Positions 38,803-48,238 of a stretch of 64,000 bases of DNA are shown piece after piece. Source of the DNA: an uncultured Granulosicoccaceae bacterium (GTDB lineage Bacteria; Pseudomonadota; Gammaproteobacteria; Granulosicoccales; Granulosicoccaceae); contig CALFCF010000009.1 in the NCBI GenBank assembly GCA_937951345.1, forward strand, positions 1 through 64,000, given 5' to 3'. The translations under genes were made by a program, and so were the position numbers. The stretch's first letter is position 1. Each line of letters starts with the position of its first letter. The notes beneath the pieces were generated by a model. It ran no database searches and was not told the DNA's origin. It worked only from the letters and a program-made list of their open reading frames with translations.

Positions 38803-41667
38803 TCAGATGTTGAACATTACACGGATCGCAACCAGTTGGGCCTGGGTGTTACCGAGCTGTTCAATACAATCATCCTTGTGTTTTCTTAGTGCGTCAATTT
38901 CATCTTCACGGACGGACGGGTTTACCTTTCGCAGTTCAACGAGTCGTGCGATCTCTGCATCAAGTTCCTGCTGTACCGATTCGCGGGCTTGAGCGACTAC
39001 CTGGTCAACGCTCGCTGCAGCCAGCTTTTCACTATGGTCGATCAGAAAACGAAACGTATCCTGCTGGCTCATTAAAATGGTACGTAGTTTTTGTATATCG
39101 ACTCGTTGACGTTCAGCGTCAGTATCCAGCTGATCACGCGAACCCGTGTAGTCTTTGCGGTTTGAGCCGAGTAGGTAGTGATTCAAATCTGAAGACAGAT
39201 AGCGTGACAGGCCGAGTGCTTGGGGTGCTATACACTCGTGAAGATAAACTGTTTCTATCAAGGCTATTCCGCGCGGAAAGCGCGGGGAACGGATAGCCGA
39301 TACATGTGTTTGTCCGAGATTTTCATCGAGCACCAAATCCATCACATCCTGCACCATCGGATGATCCCAGGTGAGAAATGTAATTTCCTCACGCTCCAAA
39401 GCCAGCTCGCGGCTGAAGCACAGCGTTAGGCCTTCGGCTGACAGATGTGGAAAGCTGTCGAGATGCATGTTGTCGCTTGGTCGTGCTATCCAGCTGCCAT
39501 TGGTTTGTTCTTCATAGTCAATGCCGAAACAATCGAATACAGATGCCATAAAGTCGCGCAGGCTGTAGTCGAGCTCAACACGACGGAATACATCAAGGTG
39601 TTCCTCGATACGGTTGATACGGTTTGAATTCAATTCGAGCAGTCTGTCGCGACCGCTTTCAAGTGCAGATTCAAGTTCCTTAGCTATGTTTCCAGACTCC
39701 TCGATCAAGGCATTGAGTTGCTCTGTGCCAGATGGATCGAGTAGTTTGTCATCCTCACCACGATCGGCAGTCACTGACAGTAACGCTTGCAGAGAATCTT
39801 CAACCTGCGTGCGTACACGTGAACCTATCCGGCAACTTTGCTCAAATGCATTTAACCCCTCGTGATACCAGCGTGATAAAACGTGAGATCGAGAACCTTC
39901 GATAACCGGTACGTGTATCTCGATATCGTGTTGTTGTCCGATGCGATCCAGTCGACCGATACGTTGTTCCAGTAGATCCGGGTTATCGGGGAGTTCGAGC
40001 AATACCAGATTATGTAAGTACTGGAAATTTCGTCCTTCACTTCCTATTTCCGAACATACCAGCAGACGGCACCCTTCTTCAGTATCGGCAAACCAGGCTG
40101 CAGCACGGTCACGTTCAACAATACTCATACCTTCATGAAAAACAGCGCATTGTGTACCTGTTTCGCGTAGTCGCTCTCGAATCGCTTCAACTGATGTTTG
40201 ATGCGCGCAGATAACCAGTGCCTTATCAGGTTTTATCTGTTGCAGAAACCCATTCAGCCAGTCGGCTTCGAGTTGCATTGCTAGTGTGGTCGAAGCCCCA
40301 GTTGAATCTTCAGCCAACCCGTCAGTCAGGTTGAGACGAGCATCGTGAAAATTTCGATTTGGAAATCCACTGATAGTGCGTCTGGTGTTTCGAAACAGTA
40401 CCCGTCCTGTGCCGTGCCGGTCGATCAGTAGTCCGATCAATCGATCGGTTTCTTCGCTAAGTGCCCGCGAGGCCGTATTCCCAAGTAGCGATCTTTTGTC
40501 GTCAGAAAGCGTTTCACCGACAGTGGATTCGAGTAAATCGATATCTGCTTTGTCGAGTTCTTCGTCACCGAGTAAACGGTTTGCAAGTGATGCCACATGG
40601 GTAAAGGCTGACTCATCAGATTCAAATTGCTCTAACGAGCTGTAACGTACAGGGTCCAGAAGCTTCAATCGGGCAAAGTGACTGTTACGCCCCAACTGTT
40701 CAGGCGTGGCTGTCAATAACAATACTGATGGTGTTTTTGCAGTAAGTTTTACCACCGTTTTATATGCGTCGGATGGTTGTTCATCATCCCAACGCAGGTG
40801 GTGAGCCTCGTCAACTACCAGACAATCCCAGCCAGCCAGGGTGGCAGCATCCAGTGCCTCTTCGTTGTTAACCAGTAAATCCAGACTACACAAAACCAGT
40901 TGTTCTGAAAGGAATGGATTGCTGTCAGGGTCCGATTCCTTTTCTGCTTTGTAGCGAGGCTCATCCATAATGTGGAAATGCAAATTGAACTTGCGTAGCA
41001 TTTCGACAAGCCATTGATGTATTAACGATTCGGGCACGACCAGCAAAACACGTTGTATCTGACCTTGTGTCAGCTGCTTATGTAAAATTAAGCCAGCTTC
41101 GATGGTTTTACCCAAACCAACTTCATCGGCAAGTAGCACTCGAGGACGTAGTCTGTTGCCTACCTCTGTTGCGATGTAGATCTGGTGCGGAATAATTGAA
41201 ACACGTGCACCCGAAATTCCACGAATTATTGAACGCTGTTGCTCCAGTCGGTGGTGGTATACGTCGTTGCGCAGGCGAAACCAGCGGTAGCTATCCAGCT
41301 GGCCTGCAAACAGGCGGTCGCGTGGCGTATTGAATCGCAGTCGATGATCGAGATCGAATTCTTCCAGCGTAACCGCAGTACCATCGTCTTTGTGGCCGTG
41401 GTAAATCAAATAGCCTGAATCATCAACCACTCGCTCAATGGCCATCTCCCATTGCTCTTCGCTCTTTATCCGATCACCGGGAGCGAATTTAATGCGGGTT
41501 AGTGGTGGATTGTCGCGAGCATAGATTCTGGTTTCTCCGCTTGCCGGAAACATAAGTTTCAGCTGACGAAGTTCGATCTCGATCAGGGTGCCCAGACCAA
41601 GGCTTGCTTCATTGTCTGCAAGCCATCTTTGACCTTCCCGGAATACGGGATCAGTGGAATTTGTCAC
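38803..41667 (-). CDS. rapA: RNA polymerase-associated ATPase RapA
   Basis: The 954-aa SWI2/SNF2-family ATPase is close to the 968 aa of E. coli RapA. It has an N-terminal Tudor-like region (FREGQRWLADNEASLGLGTL), motif I DEVGLGKTIEAG, motif II DEAHHL, motif III LLLTATP, the helicase C-domain with SEIGSEGRNFQ and motif VI RIGRLDRIGQ, and a long C-terminal spacer and effector region. It recycles RNA polymerase after transcription. The GTG start overlaps the avtA stop (GTGA), so translation is coupled to avtA. Confidence 0.95.
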   Translation of the reverse strand: MTNSTDPVFREGQRWLADNEASLGLGTLIEIELRQLKLMFPASGETRIYARDNPPLTRIKFAPGDRIKSEEQWEMAIERVVDDSGYLIYHGHKDDGTAVTLEEFDLDHRLRFNTPRDRLFAGQLDSYRWFRLRNDVYHHRLEQQRSIIRGISGARVSIIPHQIYIATEVGNRLRPRVLLADEVGLGKTIEAGLILHKQLTQGQIQRVLLVVPESLIHQWLVEMLRKFNLHFHIMDEPRYKAEKESDPDSNPFLSEQLVLCSLDLLVNNEEALDAATLAGWDCLVVDEAHHLRWDDEQPSDAYKTVVKLTAKTPSVLLLTATPEQLGRNSHFARLKLLDPVRYSSLEQFESDESAFTHVASLANRLLGDEELDKADIDLLESTVGETLSDDKRSLLGNTASRALSEETDRLIGLLIDRHGTGRVLFRNTRRTISGFPNRNFHDARLNLTDGLAEDSTGASTTLAMQLEADWLNGFLQQIKPDKALVICAHQTSVEAIRERLRETGTQCAVFHEGMSIVERDRAAAWFADTEEGCRLLVCSEIGSEGRNFQYLHNLVLLELPDNPDLLEQRIGRLDRIGQQHDIEIHVPVIEGSRSHVLSRWYHEGLNAFEQSCRIGSRVRTQVEDSLQALLSVTADRGEDDKLLDPSGTEQLNALIEESGNIAKELESALESGRDRLLELNSNRINRIEEHLDVFRRVELDYSLRDFMASVFDCFGIDYEEQTNGSWIARPSDNMHLDSFPHLSAEGLTLCFSRELALEREEITFLTWDHPMVQDVMDLVLDENLGQTHVSAIRSPRFPRGIALIETVYLHECIAPQALGLSRYLSSDLNHYLLGSNRKDYTGSRDQLDTDAERQRVDIQKLRTILMSQQDTFRFLIDHSEKLAAASVDQVVAQARESVQQELDAEIARLVELRKVNPSVREDEIDALRKHKDDCIEQLGNTQAQLVAIRVMFNI

Positions 41668-42917
41668 AGTTTATTGTAAGCTTTTTTAACTTCTTCGACG
41701 ATGATTGCGATGCCGTTTTCAACGACATGATCTTCCATTGCGTAACTGATTCTTATGCACTCGTGACAGTGCTGCCAGTCAATATTCAGTCCGGGGAAAA
41801 AATAATGGCCGGGCACAACGATAACACCGCGTGCTTTAAGGCGCTCGTACAACTCCTGTGTGGTAATCGGCAGATCACGAAACCACAGCCATAGAAATAT
41901 GGCGCCTTCAGCTTCATGTGCATAAACCGGTAACTCTGCAAACGAATCATCGATCCATTGCAGTGTGCGTTTTGCCTTGCGCGCATAGAACGGCCTGATG
42001 TGCTGCTGGCTCAGTGTCAGAATATCCCCGTTTTCAAACAGTGGTGAGATCAATGATGGTCCGAAGCTTCCCGGGGTCAGATTAGTAACTGCGTTCATGC
42101 GGGAAATGACTTGAATGACTTCGGGTGCCGCTATCAGTATACCGGTACGAAGCGCGGGCAGCCCGAGTTTTGACAGGCTCAGACTCAGGATAATATTCGG
42201 GTGCCACTTTAACCTTACTTTGCGATGGATGATGTCGGGGAACGGTTCACCGTAAGCACCATCAATGATCAGCGGGACACCTGCTTCAAGTGCCATTTTG
42301 TCCAGTGTGTCAAACTCATCGTCAGTAATAACGTTGCCGGTGGGATTGGTAGGTCTTGATACACAGAGTGCTCCAATGTCGCCGTCAATTGTGATTGCAT
42401 CAAGATCAATGCGATATTTGAAGCGATGGTTACCCGTCTCTTCGATCAAGGGTTTGCGCGAGACAAAGAAGTTGTCACCGATTGCAACGTCGCGATAGCC
42501 AATGTACTCCGGGGTCATGGGTAGCAGGATGCGCCGATACGTGCCTTCGGCGGTACCAGCCAGCATATTAAACAGCAGAAAAAACGCATTTTGACTACCG
42601 TTGGTCAGCGCTATATTGGTATCGCTCAGACCCCAGTCGTATCGCTCATTAAATAAATTGACTAGTGCGCTAATCAGTCGTTGGTTGCCAACCGGCTCAC
42701 CATAGCGGCCAACTGAAGAAAAAAACTGTTGGTGGTCATCTATCAGCGCCTGCGCTGCCTGACGATAGCTGTCAATGACCGCGTCTATTTTTCCCGGATT
42801 GCCGCCACCAAGCATCATTATGTCGTTGGTGCTGCCTGCCAGAGAGGCAAGGTCCTCCATCAATACGGCAATACCGGTAGGTTCGCGGAAGCGGCTTCCG
42901 AAATCAGTAAAACGCAT
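41664..42917 (-). CDS. avtA: Valine-pyruvate transaminase
   Basis: This PLP aminotransferase interconverts valine/2-oxoisovalerate and alanine/pyruvate. I chose the ATG at 42917 (MRFTDFGSRFREPTGIAVLMEDL), which matches the AvtA N-terminus; the 18 extra residues of the longer frame derive from a hairpin. AvtA landmarks: MLGGGNPGKI, ALTNGSQNAFF, CVSRPTNPTGNVITD, the PLP lysine in LSLSKLGLPALRTG and EGAIFLWLWFRDLPITT. It heads a GTGA-coupled pair with rapA. A perfect 13-bp hairpin lies 20 nt upstream of the start. Confidence 0.92.
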   Translation of the reverse strand: MRFTDFGSRFREPTGIAVLMEDLASLAGSTNDIMMLGGGNPGKIDAVIDSYRQAAQALIDDHQQFFSSVGRYGEPVGNQRLISALVNLFNERYDWGLSDTNIALTNGSQNAFFLLFNMLAGTAEGTYRRILLPMTPEYIGYRDVAIGDNFFVSRKPLIEETGNHRFKYRIDLDAITIDGDIGALCVSRPTNPTGNVITDDEFDTLDKMALEAGVPLIIDGAYGEPFPDIIHRKVRLKWHPNIILSLSLSKLGLPALRTGILIAAPEVIQVISRMNAVTNLTPGSFGPSLISPLFENGDILTLSQQHIRPFYARKAKRTLQWIDDSFAELPVYAHEAEGAIFLWLWFRDLPITTQELYERLKARGVIVVPGHYFFPGLNIDWQHCHECIRISYAMEDHVVENGIAIIVEEVKKAYNKL

Positions 42918-42936
42918 GTTATGCACGAAGGTTAGA

Positions 42937-42965
42937 GCAATCGCTGCATGGAATGCAGCGATTGC
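42937..42965 (-). promoter_or_regulatory. Perfect 13-bp hairpin in the avtA leader
   Basis: GCAATCGCTGCAT (42937-42949), loop GGA, ATGCAGCGATTGC (42953-42965). It lies between the deacetylase stop (43037) and the avtA ATG (42917). No U-run follows on the minus strand (TCTAACC), so it is not a standard intrinsic terminator. It could be a leader structure, a processing site or a protein-binding dyad. Confidence 0.6.
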
Positions 42966-43036
42966 GAGCAACAGCTTTCAGGTAGGTATTTTACGCGAGT
43001 TTTGTCTGGCGCGTACTGTGCTAAACAGGGTGTGTT

Positions 43037-44062
43037 TCAAGTGCCTGACAAGTGGGTGTCTTGCAATCTGTGTCGCGTCGATCTGATGCTTAAAGACAAT
43101 TTGCGTAGTGCGGAGATTACGGGCTCTTCCACCTCCAACTGCGCGAACACGACAGCCGGGTCTGACGTGAACAATTCTATTCTGTCGAGATGTCGACTGA
43201 AGTAACGGTTGTTGTTGTTGCCTACGGTCATGACAGTCTGGTAGCTACGGTCGCGCAGCAAGTCTACTGCCGTAGAGTCGAAGGTGCCGAATGGATAGGC
43301 GAAAGTCGTTGGATCCACCAGATCTTCAACCCCGGAAGGGTCCAGCTGGCGCTGGAGTTCGTTTGCGTCACAATTTGCCAGATTGTAGTGATCCCGAGTG
43401 TGAAAACCGAGCGTTATCCCTGCATCGCGCATTTCAAACAGTGCTTCGCGCGATGCGTAAAGCGAGTGATTGCTGTCCGCCGGAATCATTTGCCGGATAC
43501 GTGCACACAGCTCTTTGATATTCGATGGAGCAAAGCGCGTCTTTATCGCATGGATAATTTGTGGTGGTGAATCCAGTCCCAGTAGATCAGGAAACTGGTG
43601 GCACACTTCAAGTGACTCGCGCGGGTAACGTAACAATGCGCTATTTACTTCGTTTACCCAAACCAGTTGGTTGTTGACGGCGCAGGTAATCACATAAACC
43701 GTGGCAGGCATACGGTACTTACGCAACAACGGGAACGCATTGTCGTAAACGGATTTATAAGCGTCATCGAAGGTTATCAGTAGCGGGTTTTCAGGAAGCC
43801 GTTTTGCATGCAGATCTGAAACAGAAACAACATTGTAATGGTCTCTGACGTATCGCAGGTTGGCTTCAAACATTGCTGAAGACACTGATACACCGAGACG
43901 ATCGGTGTAGTCACTGACATGATCTTCTACCGCATGGTAGAGGAGAACGCGAGGCGCCTGCTTGCGCAGAGCAATAATTTTTTTGGCCAGGCCCAGGCGA
44001 TACAGTACGATGCCGCTGGCACGTAGAATACGTCTGATAAAAGTGTTTGGGTGTTGGTACAT
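43037..44062 (-). CDS. Polysaccharide deacetylase family protein (carbohydrate esterase 4-like)
   Basis: The 341-aa product has the NodB-homology core: LLYHAVEDH, TFDDA (97-101; catalytic and metal Asp), the HTRDH metal-binding His pair (H-x3-H, near 226) and FAYPFG. There is no clear signal peptide, but the N-terminus has a short hydrophobic patch (about 15-30), so it may sit at the membrane. It probably removes N-acetyl groups from a cell-surface or exported sugar polymer. It lies 130 bp after the formyltransferase gene on the same strand. Confidence 0.85.
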   Translation of the reverse strand: MYQHPNTFIRRILRASGIVLYRLGLAKKIIALRKQAPRVLLYHAVEDHVSDYTDRLGVSVSSAMFEANLRYVRDHYNVVSVSDLHAKRLPENPLLITFDDAYKSVYDNAFPLLRKYRMPATVYVITCAVNNQLVWVNEVNSALLRYPRESLEVCHQFPDLLGLDSPPQIIHAIKTRFAPSNIKELCARIRQMIPADSNHSLYASREALFEMRDAGITLGFHTRDHYNLANCDANELQRQLDPSGVEDLVDPTTFAYPFGTFDSTAVDLLRDRSYQTVMTVGNNNNRYFSRHLDRIELFTSDPAVVFAQLEVEEPVISALRKLSLSIRSTRHRLQDTHLSGT

Positions 44063-44192
44063 TGATTCTGCCTGACTACGCGAATTTTCTGTGTGCTGTT
44101 GTATCCTTGCTGACGACTATCCTGTCAAGCACACGAATATATTCGCTCTCCTGTACCTTTCTGTTGTTTCATCACGAGGAATCATCTCTCGA

Positions 44193-44984
44193 CTACTCCC
44201 CAGCCCATTGATGTAACATTTGTTTCACTTGCTTCTCAGCAGCTACCGTTCTATCCATCCAGCGGAATTCCTGTCCCAACGATAAATCCTGCTGCTGAAA
44301 TTCGATTTGATTCTCTAGCGCCGCTTTGACTGCATCGATATAAATTGCTGTTCCTGCTTTTACACCTTTGGCAAACAGATGCGCTTCGGTATCACCTTTT
44401 TCGTAATCAACTTTAGCCGTGGAAACAATGCCACCACCGTCGACTTCGGCCACCAGCTCGTGAACCGTTACACCCAATTTATCTTTTTGATTGTAGTAGA
44501 CAGGCCAGAACAATGTACTGTCACCACGATAGTAAGGTGACAGTCCTGTATGCATATTTAACGTGTATTTTTGCGCCAAATTTGCGACGCGGTTGGCAAT
44601 CAGCATGGTTCCGTATACCACGATGACCTCAGGTCGTTGTTCTTCCAGTAATTCAACACAGTCTGGTGCGTTGTGACCTGCAACCTGCTTTACACGTTGA
44701 CCGCCAGGCATTTTGAGCGGGTCGGATCCATTGAATAACAATTCGCTCAGGATATTGTCATCAGCAGGATTTTGACGGTTGTATACGCTGCGCCTTAGTC
44801 TCTCTGCATACTGTCCACGTTTCAGCGTGCGCTTGATTTTCTCGGTTAGCGAACGCTTTGCGGGTTCAGTGGTAATAACCTGCTTAATCTCTTCTGGAAA
44901 TGCTTTTAGAAACTGATCGACGAGATAGCGGTGTTCCGGATTACCTTCGCTGCTTCGTCCGCCTACCAGAATTGCGATGCTCAT
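44193..44984 (-). CDS. Formyltransferase-fold protein (sugar N-formyltransferase or related)
   Basis: The 263-aa product contains the N10-formyl-THF formyltransferase catalytic segment NMHTGLSPYYRGDSTLFWPV (Asn143, His145) and the catalytic Asp182 in VHELVAEVDGGGIV, so the Asn-His-Asp triad is intact. It is too short and too divergent at the N-terminus to be methionyl-tRNA formyltransferase. Adjacency to a polysaccharide deacetylase suggests formylation of an amino sugar in a surface glycan (inference). Confidence 0.75.
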   Translation of the reverse strand: MSIAILVGGRSSEGNPEHRYLVDQFLKAFPEEIKQVITTEPAKRSLTEKIKRTLKRGQYAERLRRSVYNRQNPADDNILSELLFNGSDPLKMPGGQRVKQVAGHNAPDCVELLEEQRPEVIVVYGTMLIANRVANLAQKYTLNMHTGLSPYYRGDSTLFWPVYYNQKDKLGVTVHELVAEVDGGGIVSTAKVDYEKGDTEAHLFAKGVKAGTAIYIDAVKAALENQIEFQQQDLSLGQEFRWMDRTVAAEKQVKQMLHQWAGE

Positions 44985-45358
44985 GTCTAAAATTTACCGT
45001 CTACAGGATTGTTCGCGATACACTGATACTGTAGTTGATCCGAACTAACTGTGATCTCTATCATTGTAATATTTGATGCCGCAGTATCTCTCGGGTTCTG
45101 TCTCGCGCTTCCTAAAGGGGGTAACGGCATTTCAAGGGAGAGATTCAATGTCGGTGCGGCGTTTCGCAGGTTTTATGCTGCACATGCTGAGCTTATCCAG
45201 CATTCATGCAACATTGATCCGGCAATTGCGGTTTTAGGTTATTGCCAGCAGTTGCGATTGCTTTGAATCGCTGCGATTACTTTGTGAACCAATTCTTAAA
45301 TATTCCGTGAGCGTATTAACATTACTTCACGGATGCGTTTGCCAGAGTTTCTGAAATC
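44985..45358. other. Intergenic region between divergent formyltransferase and photolyase genes
   Basis: It is 374 bp. A 71-codon frame at 45051-45266 has no ribosome-binding site. A 13-nt near-repeat TGCGATTGCTTTG (45253-45265) and TGCGATTACTTTG (45272-45284) lies upstream of the photolyase. It must hold two divergent promoters; none is convincing by eye. Confidence 0.5.
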
Positions 45359-46819
45359 ATGACAACCCAATCCAATACGGCGATTCTGTGGCTCAGACAG
45401 GATTTGCGTGTCGCTGATAATCCAGCATTGCGCGCCTGTTGTGATAATGCATCAAGACTCGCGATTGTTTTCATTGACGATCCCACCGAACAAACTGTGT
45501 CGACTCTCGGCGCTGCCAGTCGTGTTTGGTTACATCATTCGTTACAAAAACTGGATGACGAACTGCGGCGACGAGGTCAACGTTTGTTACTGATGCGCGG
45601 TGAAAGCCATAAGGTGTTAAATGCGCTTATTAAAGGATGTAACGCTGATTTTTTAGCCTGGAATCGATGCTACGATCCGGCGTCTCGTGCGCGTGATACC
45701 AAGATTAAACAGAAACTCGGTGAACTGGTTGAAGTCAAGAGCTTCAATGGCATTCTGAATGCCGAACCCTGGGAGATGCTGAAAAGTGATGGCACTCCCT
45801 ATCGTGTTTACACACCATTTTATCGTCGTGTTGCGAGTGAATTCCCACCGACAAGACCGCTTGCAGCACCAAAGACTTTGCCGGGACCTGTTGATCAGAC
45901 TGAGCTTGATGCACTGGCTAAACCTGCAAGTGTGCACACACTCGAGGAACTCAAATTGCTCCCGAGCACTGATTGGCACACTGGTATGATGCGCACGTGG
46001 TTCGTTGGTGAATCTGCTGCAATGAAAAAACTTAAAGTATTTTTGCGGCAACACGTGGACAATTATGGCGAAGCTCGAAATTTGCCAGCACAGTCAGGAA
46101 CATCGCGAATGTCAGCACATTTGCATTTTGGCGAGATAAGCCCGCGTCAGATATTGCATCGGATATTCGATCATGCCGATGGTGAGCTTGAACCAGGATC
46201 GGGTGCTGAAATTTTTGCCAAAGAAATTGTATGGCGCGAATTTGCTTATCATTTGCTTTATTACTTTCCCGATACGGTTGATCAGCCAATGGATAGTCGC
46301 TTCGCAAAGTTCCCTTGGCCGACTTTGCAGACCGATCATTTACAGCGATGGCAACGTGGAATGACCGGTGTGCCTATCGTCGATGCGGGAATGCGTGAAT
46401 TGTGGCAAACCGGTTGGATGCACAATCGCGTTCGAATGATCGTTGCATCCTATCTGATCAAAAACCTGTTGATACCCTGGCAGCAGGGGGAGAGCTGGTT
46501 TCGAGACACATTGGTGGATGCTGATCTCGCCAGCAACGTGATGGGCTGGCAATGGACGGCAGGCTCCGGGGCGGATGCAGCTCCGTATTTTCGAGTGTTC
46601 AATCCTGTATTACAGGGAGAGAAGTTTGACCGTGACGGTGAGTACGTCAAACGATGGGTACCTGAACTGGCAGATGTGCCTGTGAAATTTATACACAAAC
46701 CATGGGAGCTCGCATCTGAATTGCGTGAAAACTTTTCCTACCCGCACCCGCTGGTCGACCTGAAGGTCAGTCGACAACGTGCGCTGGAGGCTTTTGACAA
46801 GATAAAGCGACCGGCATGA
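45359..46819 (+). CDS. phrB: Deoxyribodipyrimidine photo-lyase
   Basis: The 486-aa cryptochrome/photolyase-family enzyme splits cyclobutane pyrimidine dimers using blue light. An N-terminal antenna domain (ILWLRQDLRVADNPAL) is followed by the FAD-binding helical domain, with GTSRMSAHLHFGEISPRQI, EIVWREFAYHLLYYFP, GVPIVDAGMRELWQTGWMHNRVRMIVASYL and WQWTAGSGADAAPYFRVFNP. The photolyase Trp and Asn positions in these motifs look intact. It is a single gene. Confidence 0.95.
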   Translation: MTTQSNTAILWLRQDLRVADNPALRACCDNASRLAIVFIDDPTEQTVSTLGAASRVWLHHSLQKLDDELRRRGQRLLLMRGESHKVLNALIKGCNADFLAWNRCYDPASRARDTKIKQKLGELVEVKSFNGILNAEPWEMLKSDGTPYRVYTPFYRRVASEFPPTRPLAAPKTLPGPVDQTELDALAKPASVHTLEELKLLPSTDWHTGMMRTWFVGESAAMKKLKVFLRQHVDNYGEARNLPAQSGTSRMSAHLHFGEISPRQILHRIFDHADGELEPGSGAEIFAKEIVWREFAYHLLYYFPDTVDQPMDSRFAKFPWPTLQTDHLQRWQRGMTGVPIVDAGMRELWQTGWMHNRVRMIVASYLIKNLLIPWQQGESWFRDTLVDADLASNVMGWQWTAGSGADAAPYFRVFNPVLQGEKFDRDGEYVKRWVPELADVPVKFIHKPWELASELRENFSYPHPLVDLKVSRQRALEAFDKIKRPA

Positions 46820-46941
46820 TGTTTTTAGCCTGTCTGAATCACAGCCGGATACTGCCTAAGACCCTGGAGCTCAGAGTGGCTTGTCTGGATTCGCACATTC
46901 CTATGTTTCAAATCAGTATTTGGACAAAAGCCCGCGCAACT

Positions 46942-46957
46942 TATCAGTTAGCTGATA
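46942..46957. promoter_or_regulatory. TATCAG-TTAG-CTGATA dyad upstream of the DUF1223 gene
   Basis: A perfect 6-bp inverted repeat with a 4-nt centre, 51 bp before the ATG at 47008. It is an operator-like site of unknown factor; it could also be a chance dyad. Confidence 0.35.
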
Positions 46958-47007
46958 GTCGAATAAAAACGCATCCAAGCGTCAGATCGTAAAATCAGGA
47001 GAGCAGC

Positions 47008-47952
47008 ATGTTATTAGAACCTGGCCGTTCCATAATCCGTAACGAAACGGGGTATCAATCCAAACGTTACCCGTCAGCGCAACGCAAGCGCTCAGGTCGA
47101 AACATGTTCTTTCACGCAGGTATAGCAATAGCTTTCTCGCTTCTGGTTCTCACGCTTGTTGTTGTGGATGGACAGCTGCGTGGAGGTTCTCAGGCTGTTG
47201 CTGGCGAGCCGCTGGCAGAGAGCCCTGTGGTTATGGAGCTGTTCACTTCGCAGGGTTGCTATAGCTGTCCGCCAGCTGATGCACTGTTTGGTGAGTTGAT
47301 TGCGGAGAACCCTAACCTGATTGCATTAGAGTTTCATGTCGATTACTGGGATGATCTGGTTTATGGCTCTCACGGCCAATGGAAAGACCCGTTCTCCAGT
47401 CGTGATAACAGTTTGCGACAGCATGCTTATAACCAGCAGCGTATTGAAGGACGACGCGGTGTGTACACGCCGCAATTGGTGGTCAACGGACGCTACGCAG
47501 CGGTGGGTTCACAGCGCAGATACGTTAATCACGGGATTAAATCGGTGCAACGACCAGCGATCGATGTGACGGTTGAACATGATGTGGCGGCTGACTCGGA
47601 TACAACTCGTGGTTTGCAGATAAAGCTCGCTGGCGGCAGCGAATACGTTCCGCAAGATGCGCATATCTGGTTAGCAGTATTCGACATCGAGAAAACCACC
47701 GAGATTCCTGCCGGAGAGAATCACGACAAAACATTGACAAACCATCATGTCGTTCGTCAGTTTGAACAGGTGACGCCGAGAGGTGGGTATGCGGCACTGA
47801 CGGCTTCGGGTACTGATAACTTGATAGAAATTGATACAAAGGTGCAATTGTCAGATGGTCAAGGCTGTGCGGTTCTGGTGCAGCGGCGCTCTCCCGGCCC
47901 CATCTATGGCGCCAGCTACTGCCCGGCGTCATTATGGAAAAAATCCGGTTGA
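47008..47952 (+). CDS. DUF1223 family secreted thioredoxin-fold protein
   Basis: The 314-aa product has an N-terminal membrane segment (about 35-53). The DUF1223 core follows: VVMELFTSQGCYSCPPAD with a CxxC, EFHVDYWDDLVY, DPFSSRDNSLRQHAYN and GVYTPQLVVNGRYAAVGS. The family has a thioredoxin-like fold and is exported; its function is not established. AGGAG lies 7 nt before the ATG, supporting this start although it gives a long cytoplasmic leader before the hydrophobic segment. Confidence 0.88.
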   Translation: MLLEPGRSIIRNETGYQSKRYPSAQRKRSGRNMFFHAGIAIAFSLLVLTLVVVDGQLRGGSQAVAGEPLAESPVVMELFTSQGCYSCPPADALFGELIAENPNLIALEFHVDYWDDLVYGSHGQWKDPFSSRDNSLRQHAYNQQRIEGRRGVYTPQLVVNGRYAAVGSQRRYVNHGIKSVQRPAIDVTVEHDVAADSDTTRGLQIKLAGGSEYVPQDAHIWLAVFDIEKTTEIPAGENHDKTLTNHHVVRQFEQVTPRGGYAALTASGTDNLIEIDTKVQLSDGQGCAVLVQRRSPGPIYGASYCPASLWKKSG

Positions 47953-47970
47953 CCTGATTTTTTAGCGGCA

Positions 47971-47997
47971 GCCCGAACGCTTTGCAGCGGACCGGGC
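47971..47997. repeat. Imperfect hairpin after the DUF1223 gene
   Basis: Nested arms: GCCCG (47971-47975) with CGGGC (47993-47997), and CGCT (47978-47981) with AGCG (47986-47989). No T-run follows on either strand. It lies just left of the larger palindrome at 48001-48065. Confidence 0.5.
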
Positions 47998-48000
47998 AAA

Positions 48001-48065
48001 ATGGTGGTTGGGTAGCGTTCGGATACATTAAATTCGCGGCGATAACACACGCTACCCAACGCCAT
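48001..48065. repeat. REP-like inverted repeat with 12-bp perfect core
   Basis: GTTGGGTAGCGT (48007-48018) and ACGCTACCCAAC (48049-48060) are perfectly complementary; the flanking ATGG/CCAT extends the pairing with a one-base slip to 48001 and 48065. The loop is 30 bp. The GGGTAGCG...CGCTACCC core resembles dispersed palindromes common in proteobacterial intergenic DNA, but only one copy is in the window. Confidence 0.65.
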
Positions 48066-48238
48066 CGTAATGCGTGTTTCCTTTCAAATTGACGCTGTGC
48101 TGCTATTGTCTTAAGTCGACCAGCGATAATACCTGACTCGCAGTCAGGTTGAACGGCCAACGCACAGATTGTGTTGTTGTCCTCAGCCTGTTGCGAACGT
48201 TGCCCGTGATTCCGATATCTTTGTTGCACAATCGTCCC

